From Ruminococcus sp. (GTDB taxonomy: Bacteria > Bacillota > Clostridia > Oscillospirales > Ruminococcaceae): a stretch of 64,000 nt of DNA. Location: the NCBI GenBank assembly GCA_017441505.1, contig JAFRXL010000043.1:146660-210659 (forward strand). Reading direction: 5' to 3'. The notes beneath the pieces were generated by a model, which saw only the letters and a program-made list of their open reading frames with translations, did no database searches and was not told the origin of the DNA. Of this stretch, positions 6,963 through 14,824 are shown in pieces. The stretch's first letter is position 1. Each line of letters opens with the position of its first letter. Position numbers and translations under genes: made by a program.

Positions 6963-8681
6963 ATGAAAAAGAAAATAGTACCTGCTGCTTTAGCGGTATC
7001 GGCGGCTGCGGTCATAGGCACAAACGTCCACGCTGCCGGAGCTAAATATAACAGCAATGATCTGAAAGATCTAAACGATTATCTGCTCGGAAAGGGAGGA
7101 CTGAGCGGAGATTTCGACCTCGATGATGATGGCGTAGTCGACGGATTTGATATGGTTCTTATGAGGAGAGCAATGCTTGATCTGGGAGAATTCAAGCAGA
7201 CTGTTTGTCCTGCATCAGAGGAAAATGTCAAATTCATAGGCCGAAATTTGGTGAAAGACGATGTGACATGGCTCGTTCACAGCGGATCAGCAGTAGAATT
7301 TACGGTTACTGCAAGATCGGCTGAGCTCGATATTAACGCTGGATCAGGCATTTCCAGCGACAAGGATCAGGCTCCGAGATATGCCGTTCTCATCAACGAT
7401 GAAGTAATACTTGATGATGTTATTACAAGTTCAAAACGTACTGTTGAACTGTTCAGCGGTGAACAGCTAAGGACCGTTAAGGTCAAGGTAATACATCTTT
7501 CCGAGGCAAACAGCGGTGTTATGGGAGTTTCCGCTATAAGAACAGATTCAAGTATTTCTGATCCGGTAAAACCGACTCCGGAAAAAGACCTCCGGATAGA
7601 GTTTATAGGAGACTCAATAACCTGTGCCTATGGTGTAGAGGGAGCTTCACAGAATGAATCCTTCAAGACAACTACTGAAAACTTTATGAAATCCTATGCG
7701 TACCTTACTGCCCAGAAGCTTGATGCTGATTACAGTGCAGTAAGTTACAGCGGTCACGGAATTATTTCCGGATATACATCCGGCGAGAAGAATACCGGAC
7801 AGCTCGTTCCTCCATATTACGAGATGATCGGCAAATTCTCTCCGTATAACGTTTCATGGGATTTCTCAGCAAAGCCCAATGATGTGGTAGTTATAAATCT
7901 TGGAACAAATGATTCAAGCTACATCGATAAGGACTTTGAAGCACGTTCACCGGAATTTACCGTTGAATACGAAAAATTCCTTGTTCAGGTAAGAAAGAAT
8001 AATCCGGACGCATATATCATATGCACACTTGGTACAATGGGCGGAGCTGACGAATATAAGCTTATTGAGGAAGCAGTTGCCAATTACAAGAAAAATACCG
8101 GTGATGAGCGTATCATGAACTACTGGTCTGTTACGCACACTCAGTCCGACGGATATGGTTCTGACTGGCATCCAAGTGAGAAAACTCAGCAGCGTAGTGC
8201 ATATGTACTTGCCGATAAAATATGTCAGGTACTTGGCATTGAATCGGATCAGATAGGTCTTGATATGGCATCTGATGCAGAGTATGAGCTTGTTTGCGAC
8301 AAGGAGTCCGGAGCAAATGCGGCTTCTTACTTCTCTGATTATGACCGTTCATTCTGGATGAATACTGTAACAGGCGGAACTGAGCCTGATGACATCGAAG
8401 CAAGGGTAAAAGGCATAGATATAAAAGAAGGCGGAAAATATCGTCTTACATTCAAGTGCACTTCTCCTGCGGGAATGGAAATACCTGTTTTACTGAGAAG
8501 CAAAGACGGCTCCGAGGTGTATTATACAGGTAAATTCGCAGGCGGCGGAGAAAAAGTACCGTTTGAAACCGAGTTCACATCTCCGGCGACTGACAAAAAT
8601 GCTGAGATAGTGCTCCAGATCGGCGGAAAAGACTATTCAAATGTTTCACTGTATGAGTTAAAGCTCGAAAAGATAGGATAA
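6963..8681 (+). CDS. Cellulosomal CE2-type acetyl esterase with N-terminal dockerin
   Basis: Secreted esterase predicted to deacetylate xylan or mannan. Order along the 572 residues: signal peptide (1-24); dockerin-like segment (about 28-72) with a calcium loop from D52 to D63 (DLDDDGVVDGFD); a beta-sandwich typical of CE2 (about 88-195); an SGNH hydrolase domain (208-425) with GDSIT (nucleophile S218), GTND (314-317) and DWH (D401, H403); and a C-terminal beta-sandwich, probably carbohydrate binding (about 440-572). Only one clear calcium loop is seen, so the dockerin may be atypical or partial. Its N-terminal position is less common than a C-terminal one. Confidence 0.85.
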   Translation: MKKKIVPAALAVSAAAVIGTNVHAAGAKYNSNDLKDLNDYLLGKGGLSGDFDLDDDGVVDGFDMVLMRRAMLDLGEFKQTVCPASEENVKFIGRNLVKDDVTWLVHSGSAVEFTVTARSAELDINAGSGISSDKDQAPRYAVLINDEVILDDVITSSKRTVELFSGEQLRTVKVKVIHLSEANSGVMGVSAIRTDSSISDPVKPTPEKDLRIEFIGDSITCAYGVEGASQNESFKTTTENFMKSYAYLTAQKLDADYSAVSYSGHGIISGYTSGEKNTGQLVPPYYEMIGKFSPYNVSWDFSAKPNDVVVINLGTNDSSYIDKDFEARSPEFTVEYEKFLVQVRKNNPDAYIICTLGTMGGADEYKLIEEAVANYKKNTGDERIMNYWSVTHTQSDGYGSDWHPSEKTQQRSAYVLADKICQVLGIESDQIGLDMASDAEYELVCDKESGANAASYFSDYDRSFWMNTVTGGTEPDDIEARVKGIDIKEGGKYRLTFKCTSPAGMEIPVLLRSKDGSEVYYTGKFAGGGEKVPFETEFTSPATDKNAEIVLQIGGKDYSNVSLYELKLEKIG

Positions 8682-8695
8682 AGAGAGGTACTGAT

Positions 8696-9442
8696 ATGGT
8701 ATGTAAGACTTGCGGAACACAGCTTCAGAACGGAGCAACATTCTGTCCGAACTGTGGGCTTACAGTCCACTATCCACAGAATAATGGAAGGATAAGGCAG
8801 CCTGTGTATCCTCAGCAGCAGAATTACAATCAACAGCCTGCTTACGGCAGACAGCCTAATTATGTTCAGCAGCCTGCATATAATTATCAGCAGCCGAATT
8901 ACGGTTATCCGCCTCAAAATCAAAAGGCAATAAAAAGCACAGGCGGCATAAGTGCATATGTATATGTTTTTATTTTCATAATAATCGGAATGCTTACAGC
9001 AGGTGTATTTTATGTGTCAGCCTTTCAGACAAGATTAATGGAAGATAATTATGTCGGCACAAACCTTCTTTCGACCATTGCCGTGCTCAAAGAAGTAGGA
9101 TTCAGCGATTTTTCCGCTGAAATTGATGATGATATGACAATGCTGACAGTATATACCATGCTTGCGACAAGCGGAGTTACGCTGATATTTGCGGTTATTT
9201 CCTTTATAACGCTCTATCTGAAAAAGATACCATTGGCGGTAAAGATACTTGGTATATCGGCTATATTTCCGGCAGTGTCTTATATCATGCTTTTTATTGA
9301 AGGTGTACATATCAGATCCAAGAACAGTGACAGCGAAATACTCGGCGATCTTATCCGCCTAAGTCCTGCACCTGTTATAATGGCATTGATGTGTATCGGA
9401 GTTGCTATACTTTCATTTATGGCATCAAAGAAGTTAAAGTAA
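8696..9442 (+). CDS. Zinc-ribbon membrane protein with Tyr/Gln/Pro repeats
   Basis: The family is not assigned. Residues 3-20 form a zinc ribbon (CKTCGTQLQNGATFCPNCG). A low-complexity segment rich in QQPAYG/QPNY repeats follows (about 30-80), then four hydrophobic segments (about 88-110, 145-165, 178-195, 222-243). The layout of a cytoplasmic zinc ribbon, prion-like linker and membrane domain is common in Firmicutes but without defined function. It follows the CE2 gene by 14 nt, with AGAGAGG upstream of the ATG, so the two are probably cotranscribed. Confidence 0.65.
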   Translation: MVCKTCGTQLQNGATFCPNCGLTVHYPQNNGRIRQPVYPQQQNYNQQPAYGRQPNYVQQPAYNYQQPNYGYPPQNQKAIKSTGGISAYVYVFIFIIIGMLTAGVFYVSAFQTRLMEDNYVGTNLLSTIAVLKEVGFSDFSAEIDDDMTMLTVYTMLATSGVTLIFAVISFITLYLKKIPLAVKILGISAIFPAVSYIMLFIEGVHIRSKNSDSEILGDLIRLSPAPVIMALMCIGVAILSFMASKKLK

Positions 9443-9447
9443 TAATG

Positions 9448-9486
9448 TGCGGACCGGAGTTTTTTCTCTGGTCCGCAATATTTTTG
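9448..9486 (+). terminator. Terminator after zinc-ribbon membrane protein
   Basis: 12-bp stem, TGCGGACCGGAG (9448-9459) with CTCTGGTCCGCA (9466-9477, one wobble), followed by ATATTTTT. It directly precedes the next promoter. Confidence 0.8.
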
Positions 9487-9487
9487 C

Positions 9488-9516
9488 TTGACAATAGCCT
9501 GTAAAAAAAGTATAAT
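9488..9516 (+). promoter_or_regulatory. Sigma-A promoter
   Basis: TTGACA (9488-9493), 17-bp spacer, TATAAT (9511-9516), perfect consensus. It drives the small membrane protein and cyclophilin genes. Confidence 0.85.
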
Positions 9517-9582
9517 AATATTAATGTTTTGTTTTATATGAATGAAACTATAACATGGGATATTCCCGGAAGGGAGGATAAT

Positions 9583-10008
9583 ATGGAGACCCGTAGAGCT
9601 TTAGGTCTGCTTATAGCTGTTATGGCGTCTATCCTCGTAGTTCTTGCCGGAAGATCATGTGCAAGAAGCATTGATGACAAAAACAAGGAATCATCTAAGA
9701 AAAAGCTGAATAATGTTGTGCCTACAGTTACAGTATATGTTACTGTTACCGGTGAAGCTCCGGCAGTTGAATATGAGATACAGCCGCCGGCTGAAACATA
9801 TAATAATGATGATGTTCAGCCAAGTTCGGAATCCACTTCTGAAACAGAAGATGCTTCTGAAGATACTTCACTTGAAGCTGAAGCTGAAACAAGCACAAAA
9901 TCTATGCTGGATCAGTTCTGGGATAGTAAACAGCCAAATTATGTTGATCCATACGGCAGACTTGAAAAGAGTCAGACTCCTTCGTCTGTCAGGATAGAAA
10001 TTGGATAA
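9583..10008 (+). CDS. Small membrane-anchored acidic protein, function unknown
   Basis: Translation most likely starts at the ATG at 9583, which has GGAAGGGAGG upstream; an earlier in-frame ATG lacks a good site. The 141-aa product has one N-terminal membrane segment (ALGLLIAVMASILVVLAG), then a Lys-rich stretch and a Ser/Glu/Thr-rich, probably disordered extracellular tail. It overlaps or abuts the cyclophilin gene, so the two are one transcript. No homologous family is recognised. Confidence 0.6.
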   Translation: METRRALGLLIAVMASILVVLAGRSCARSIDDKNKESSKKKLNNVVPTVTVYVTVTGEAPAVEYEIQPPAETYNNDDVQPSSESTSETEDASEDTSLEAEAETSTKSMLDQFWDSKQPNYVDPYGRLEKSQTPSSVRIEIG

Positions 10009-10022
10009 TGGAGGAAAAACAA

Positions 10023-10493
10023 ATGGTAGTAATCGAAATGGAAAATGGTAAGAAGATAAAGATAGAGCTTTATCCTGATATAGCTCCTATTTCATGTGAA
10101 AATTTTGAAAAGCTCGTTAAGTCCGGCTTTTATGACGGACTTACTTTCCACAGAGTTATACCTGGCTTTATGATACAGGGCGGCTGTCCGAACGGAACAG
10201 GTACAGGCGGTCCGGGCTGGAATATCAAAGGAGAATTTGCAGCAAACGGCGTAAAGAACGATCTCAAGCACACAAGAGGAGTTCTTTCAATGGCACGTTC
10301 AATGATGCCTGATTCAGCAGGTTCTCAGTTCTTCATAATGCACGAGGACGCTCCTCACCTTGACGGTCAGTACGCTGCATTCGGAAAAGTCATCGAAGGT
10401 ATTGAGGTCGTTGACGAGATCGCTGCTGTTGCAACAGATTTCAGAGATAAGCCTGTACAGCCACAGGTAATGAAAAAAGTTACTATCGAATAA
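10023..10493 (+). CDS. Cyclophilin-type peptidyl-prolyl cis-trans isomerase
   Basis: Small cytoplasmic cyclophilin that catalyses proline isomerisation during folding. Visible motifs are FHRVIPGFMIQGG, GTGGPGW, GVLSMARS and SQFFIMHEDAPHLDGQY, covering the active-site Arg, Phe, Gln and His positions. The ATG at 10023 is preferred over the ATG at 10008, which overlaps the previous stop, because GGAGG lies 8 nt upstream of 10023. No signal peptide is present. Length (156 aa) is normal for bacterial PpiB types. Confidence 0.9.
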   Translation: MVVIEMENGKKIKIELYPDIAPISCENFEKLVKSGFYDGLTFHRVIPGFMIQGGCPNGTGTGGPGWNIKGEFAANGVKNDLKHTRGVLSMARSMMPDSAGSQFFIMHEDAPHLDGQYAAFGKVIEGIEVVDEIAAVATDFRDKPVQPQVMKKVTIE

Positions 10494-10502
10494 TGTCAGA
10501 TC

Positions 10503-10531
10503 GGGACTATCTGAAAGGTAGTCCCTTTTTG
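10503..10531 (+). terminator. Terminator after cyclophilin gene
   Basis: GGGACTATC pairs with GGTAGTCCC across a 5-nt loop, followed by five T. It starts 9 nt after the stop codon. Confidence 0.8.
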
Positions 10532-10687
10532 CGTTTTTAACATACAAAAGGACGAAGAATATATTAAATTTCGTCATTTTAATGTTACCAAAAACTTGAA
10601 AATATCTTTTCTTTCTTGTAATTTTGTGATATAATTTACTTGCGTATTTTATAATATCGTTATATTATTTCATAGAAGGGAGTATTT

Positions 10688-12964
10688 ATGAGATCAAAAA
10701 AATTTTTAGCGGCTGTTTTATCATTAGCTCTTACAATGAGTTCAATATCATTCGGAACAGCGACTGCTGCAGAAAAAACTGCGACTTCAGGTAAGAGCGA
10801 TAATACTCCTGCAACAAAACTTGTTGCAGGAGATGTGGACGGTGATGATGCTGTCAGCGGCAGTGATGCTGCACTTGTACTTTCGGAGTACGCACTTATC
10901 GCCAGTGAAAAGCCAGGCAACTTCAACGCTGAACAGAAAGAAGCAGCTGATGTAAACATTGATGGTTCTGTTGATGGTACAGATGCTTCACTCATCCTTA
11001 TGTTCTATGCTTACCGCTCAGAGATAAGCGATAAGACTATAACCGAATTCTTAAAGAGAAATAAGCTTTTGGTAGGCAATCCTTCCGGAAATACAGGTAC
11101 GACTACAAAGCCTGACACATCGGTAACTACTACAACAAAGAGTGTTTCCACAACTACTGTTTCAGGCGGCAAAGTAACTTCTACTACTGCCAAATCAACA
11201 ACAAGCGGTAAGGGAACATCTACAACTACAAAGTCAACTGTCAGCGGTAAGGCGACCACTACAACTGCCAAGACTACAGTAAGCGGCAAGGTATCTTCTA
11301 CTACTGCCAAGTCAACAACAAGCGGCAAGGGGACATTTACCACTACTAAGTCAACTGTAAGCGGTAAGGCGACTTCAACAACTGCCAAGACTACAGTAAG
11401 CGGCAAGGCATCCTCTACTACCGCCAAGTCAACTACAAGCGGCAAAGCATCATCTACGACTTCTAAATCAACGTCTACAAGCACAAAATCTGTTTTGACT
11501 ACAAGTACTGATACAACATCTGCTGTATCTACCACTTCTAAGTCCTCTTCTTCAACTTCAACAGGTTCAGTGACCACTACATATGCTGACCCTTACACAG
11601 TTCATGAGATAAAGCTCAGCAAGACTGAGGTCAAGCTCAATGTAGGCGAGAGCGATATTGTTATAGCTTCATTGCTTCCGGTATCTGCACCTAATAAGTC
11701 AGTTAAATGGACAAGTTCTGATGAGAAGACAGCAGTCGTTGATGTTGACGGATGCATAACAGCAAAGTCTGCCGGATTCTGTACTATAACAGTTCAGAGC
11801 GTTGACAATCCTGACGTTAAGAGCGAGATAAAAGTTACTGTTACCGACCCTAACGGTGTAACTGAGATACGTCTGAGCAAATATGAAATGTATCTTAATG
11901 TTGGAGAAAAAGGCTCTTCAAAGGCTACTATCCTCCCTCTGACAGCAAAGAACAAAGCTCAGAAATGGATAAGCTCCGATGAGACTGTAGCTACAGTTGA
12001 TAACGAAGGCACTATAACAGCACTCAAAAGCGGAACTTGTACAATAACAGTACTCAGCATAGCTGATCCTTCGGTAAAGGCTGATATAAAGCTCACGGTT
12101 ACAGAGAAGGATAAGGTAAGCGATATAAGACTGAGCAAGGTTGAACTCGACCTCAGAGTTGGTGAGGGAGATATGGTCATGATGATAATGCTCCCTTCAA
12201 CAGCAGCAAATAAGTCCGCTGTATGGTCAAGTTCTGACGAGAGCATTGCTGTAGTCGACAACGAAGGCTGGATAACAGGACTTAAAGAAGGTTCATGTGT
12301 AGTTACAGTAAAGAGCGTTTCAGACCCTGATGTAAAAGCCGAGGTAAAGGTAAACGTAAAGACAAACAGCAATTCATCTTCATCTGGAGATAAGACACCG
12401 TCCTCAATAACATATCCTTCAAATCATGTTGTACGTGTTATTGACGGCGTAACATTCATCGACGGAATACTCGTTGTCAATAAGACTTACGGACTTCCTG
12501 AAGACTATGCTCCGGGTGCTCTTAATCCTACAGCTAAAGAGCAGTTTGCTAAGCTTGCAGGTGACGCAGCTGTAGAGGGAATGAGCATATTTGTTTCATC
12601 AGGTTACCGTTCATATGCTGAACAGGAAAAGATATACAATAACTATGTAAGTACATTCGGCAAAACAAAAACAGATTTCGTTGCAGCTCGTCCGGGACAC
12701 TCCGAAAATCAGACCGGACTTGCTATTGACGTAAATTATATGAGCGACACATTCGCTTCATCGCCTGAGGCAAAGTGGCTCGCAGATAATGCCTATAAGT
12801 ACGGATTTATCATAAGGTATCCAAAGGGCAAAGAGAGCATTACAGGTTATCAGTATGAACCGTGGCATATAAGATATGTCGGAGCTGATACAGCTAAGGT
12901 GCTCCACGATAACAACTGGACACTTGAAGAGTATCTTGGAATAGATTCCTATTATCAGGACTGA
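10688..12964 (+). CDS. Dockerin - Thr/Ser linker - three BIG2 - VanY D,D-carboxypeptidase
   Basis: Secreted modular protein of 758 residues. Signal peptide about 1-28. A complete two-loop type I dockerin spans about 47-112 (DVDGDDAVSGSD and DVNIDGSVDGTD). A Thr/Ser/Lys-rich linker (about 135-298) holds SGKxTSTTxKST repeats. Three BIG2 immunoglobulin-like domains lie at about 304-385, 389-471 and 476-556. A C-terminal VanY/M15B peptidase (about 600-750) keeps SSGYRSY, PGHSENQTGLAIDV (zinc ligands H670, D677 or D680) and EPWHIRY (H726). VanY enzymes remove the terminal D-Ala from peptidoglycan precursors. A dockerin on a wall-acting enzyme is unusual. Confidence 0.85.
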   Translation: MRSKKFLAAVLSLALTMSSISFGTATAAEKTATSGKSDNTPATKLVAGDVDGDDAVSGSDAALVLSEYALIASEKPGNFNAEQKEAADVNIDGSVDGTDASLILMFYAYRSEISDKTITEFLKRNKLLVGNPSGNTGTTTKPDTSVTTTTKSVSTTTVSGGKVTSTTAKSTTSGKGTSTTTKSTVSGKATTTTAKTTVSGKVSSTTAKSTTSGKGTFTTTKSTVSGKATSTTAKTTVSGKASSTTAKSTTSGKASSTTSKSTSTSTKSVLTTSTDTTSAVSTTSKSSSSTSTGSVTTTYADPYTVHEIKLSKTEVKLNVGESDIVIASLLPVSAPNKSVKWTSSDEKTAVVDVDGCITAKSAGFCTITVQSVDNPDVKSEIKVTVTDPNGVTEIRLSKYEMYLNVGEKGSSKATILPLTAKNKAQKWISSDETVATVDNEGTITALKSGTCTITVLSIADPSVKADIKLTVTEKDKVSDIRLSKVELDLRVGEGDMVMMIMLPSTAANKSAVWSSSDESIAVVDNEGWITGLKEGSCVVTVKSVSDPDVKAEVKVNVKTNSNSSSSGDKTPSSITYPSNHVVRVIDGVTFIDGILVVNKTYGLPEDYAPGALNPTAKEQFAKLAGDAAVEGMSIFVSSGYRSYAEQEKIYNNYVSTFGKTKTDFVAARPGHSENQTGLAIDVNYMSDTFASSPEAKWLADNAYKYGFIIRYPKGKESITGYQYEPWHIRYVGADTAKVLHDNNWTLEEYLGIDSYYQD
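11156..11468 (+). repeat. Tandem repeats encoding the Thr/Ser linker
   Basis: Degenerate direct repeats of about 36 nt encode (S/T)TxSGKxTSTTxKS units inside the dockerin-VanY gene. The repeats keep the reading frame and should allow length change by recombination. They are coding and have no spacer structure, so this is not a CRISPR array. Confidence 0.75.
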
Positions 12965-12991
12965 TCTCAGCCATAACTGAATAGCATTATC

Positions 12992-13030
12992 TCCCCGAAA
13001 GTGATGATATGATCGCTTTCGGGGATTTTT
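12992..13030 (+). terminator. Terminator after dockerin-VanY gene
   Basis: TCCCCGAAAG (12992-13001) pairs with CTTTCGGGGA (13016-13025), followed by five T. Confidence 0.85.
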
Positions 13031-13031
13031 A

Positions 13032-13060
13032 TTGCTAATCAGCAAGAAATATGATATAAT
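13032..13060 (+). promoter_or_regulatory. Promoter of the glycerol-1-phosphate dehydrogenase-like operon
   Basis: TTGCTA (13032-13037), 17-bp spacer, TATAAT (13055-13060). The ATG lies 32 nt downstream with GAGGTGA as ribosome site. Confidence 0.7.
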
Positions 13061-13091
13061 AAAAATACATTTATTAATTCGAGGTGATATT

Positions 13092-14156
13092 ATGAATCAG
13101 CATACAAGATTCGATCTTCCGATATGTCTTGCAGTTGAGGAGGACGCTTTTTTTCATTCCGATGATATAATCAAGCGTTATATACCTGATATTATAGGTC
13201 AGAAGACTATAGTTATATCTGAGAAGTTCCTTATAGACATTTATAGAGAAAAGATAACTGATATTAGCAAGGATTTCGGCGATGCGGAGATCTTTGCAAT
13301 GAAAGAGGCAAGCTTTGACGAGGCTGTAGCTATAGCTAAGAAAGTATGTGTCGAGGACATAAAAGTCATAATCGGGATAGGCGGCGGAAGAGTACTTGAT
13401 ACAGCTAAGTATGCCGCACATATAAGTAAGGCTGTCTACATCTGTATGCCTACTTCACTGAGCAATGATTCACTTGCGTCACCTTTTTCAGTGCTTGAAA
13501 CATACGGAAAAGCTCGTAAGACCTTTGCCTGCAAGATACCAACTGCGATAATAGTAGATACAAATATGATAATCAATGCTCCGGAGGGTCAGACACTGTC
13601 CGGAATAGGCGATACGATAGCCAAGCATACTGCTCTGTTTGACTGGAAGCTTTCGGCGGCAAAAACGTCCGCACGAATAGACGATTTTGCATATGCTCTG
13701 AGCAGGATGAGTTATGACTCTGTATACCACTGCGACGAAAAGAATATGAAGAGCCGTGTATTTATCAGGATTCTATCAAGGGCACTTGTTATGGGCGGAC
13801 TTGCTATGGAGATAGCCGGTTCATCACGCCCGTGCAGCGGAAGTGAGCATCTTTTTGCACACGCAATTGAGGAGTACTATCCGGATATAAAAATATCACA
13901 CGGTCTTGCAGTAGCACTCGGAAGTGTACCAGCCTGCATTTTTCAGGGACAGGATGCAAAGGGACTTATTGATTTTTACGGCACTTACGGACTTGATATA
14001 TCCCCTGTGTCGTACGGAATAACAAAGGATATGTTTGCAGATATGTGGGATAAAGCCCGTACCGTAAGAACAGGAAGAATAACTATACTTGACGATATAT
14101 CGCTCGACAGAGTACAGCTTGATGAAATATACGATAGGATGGTGGAACGAAAATGA
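13092..14156 (+). CDS. Iron-containing alcohol dehydrogenase family, sn-glycerol-1-phosphate dehydrogenase-like (AraM type)
   Basis: Cytoplasmic NAD(P)-dependent dehydrogenase, 354 aa. The dinucleotide motif GIGGGRVLDTAKYAA, the stretch CMPTSLSNDSLASPF, and SGIGDTIAKHTALFDWKL match AraM/EgsA glycerol-1-phosphate dehydrogenases better than other members of the family. The later SSRPCSGSEHLFAHAIE and KISHGLAVALG supply the metal-binding histidines. Such enzymes reduce dihydroxyacetone phosphate to sn-glycerol 1-phosphate. The start was set at 13092 on the GAGGTGATATT site. A HAD phosphatase gene overlaps the stop by 4 nt. Confidence 0.75.
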   Translation: MNQHTRFDLPICLAVEEDAFFHSDDIIKRYIPDIIGQKTIVISEKFLIDIYREKITDISKDFGDAEIFAMKEASFDEAVAIAKKVCVEDIKVIIGIGGGRVLDTAKYAAHISKAVYICMPTSLSNDSLASPFSVLETYGKARKTFACKIPTAIIVDTNMIINAPEGQTLSGIGDTIAKHTALFDWKLSAAKTSARIDDFAYALSRMSYDSVYHCDEKNMKSRVFIRILSRALVMGGLAMEIAGSSRPCSGSEHLFAHAIEEYYPDIKISHGLAVALGSVPACIFQGQDAKGLIDFYGTYGLDISPVSYGITKDMFADMWDKARTVRTGRITILDDISLDRVQLDEIYDRMVERK

Positions 14157-14788
14157 AAAAAGGTCTGATATTTGATATGGACGGTACTTTGTGGGATTCA
14201 TCGGAGAATGTTGCTGCTTCATGGACTGAAAAATTAAGAGAGATAGGCTGCGAGCGTGAAGATGTGACAAAGGAAGATATAATGTCCGTTATGGGACTTA
14301 CAATGGACAAAGTTGCTGAGGGAGTATTCCGTGGCTATTCTGAAAAAGAACGTACTGAACTGCTTCAGCTGTGCTGTGAATATGAAAATGAGTATCTGCG
14401 TAAACACGGCGGAGTACTTTATCCGGAACTTGAAAAAACGCTTATACGTCTTAAAGAAAAAGGATTCAATTTGTATATCGTGAGCAACTGCCAGAGCGGA
14501 TATATCGAAGCTTTTCTTGAACATTACGGCTTTGGAAAATACTTTGACGACATAGAATGCTATGGAAATAACCTGAAAGGAAAAGGGGAGAACATCAAGC
14601 TTCTTGCCGAGAGAAATTCGCTTGATAATGCTTACTATATCGGTGATATTCAGGGCGACTATAACGCAACTATGGAAGCCGGTTATGACTTTATCCATGC
14701 AGCTTATGGATTCGGAAAAATAGAGCAGACTGTTCCGGAGCTCAAAAAGTTCAGCGAGCTTCCGGAACTGCTTGAAAGTCTTGGATAA
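14153..14788 (+). CDS. HAD-superfamily phosphatase (phosphoglycolate phosphatase-like)
   Basis: The 211-aa product keeps all HAD motifs: DMDGTLWDSS (motif I, residues 8-17), VSNCQSGY (motif II, about 116), Lys near 142, and GDIQGDYNATMEAG (motif III/IV). The alpha-helical cap between motifs I and II places it with phosphoglycolate phosphatase and beta-phosphoglucomutase relatives. It starts inside the upstream gene (ATGA overlap), so the two are translationally coupled. The pairing suggests it may dephosphorylate glycerol 1-phosphate, which is an inference from context only. Confidence 0.8.
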   Translation: MKKGLIFDMDGTLWDSSENVAASWTEKLREIGCEREDVTKEDIMSVMGLTMDKVAEGVFRGYSEKERTELLQLCCEYENEYLRKHGGVLYPELEKTLIRLKEKGFNLYIVSNCQSGYIEAFLEHYGFGKYFDDIECYGNNLKGKGENIKLLAERNSLDNAYYIGDIQGDYNATMEAGYDFIHAAYGFGKIEQTVPELKKFSELPELLESLG

Positions 14789-14824
14789 AAATATTAGGTC
14801 GCAATTTGTGAGAGTAATGATAAA

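Noticed and set aside
11156-11468. Regular repeats considered as a CRISPR array
   Set aside because: The repeats are contiguous, in frame, degenerate and coding, with no unique spacers.
11011-11577. Minus-strand Val/Leu/Asp-rich frame inside the dockerin-VanY gene
   Set aside because: It is the antisense of Thr/Ser repeats and has no start signal.
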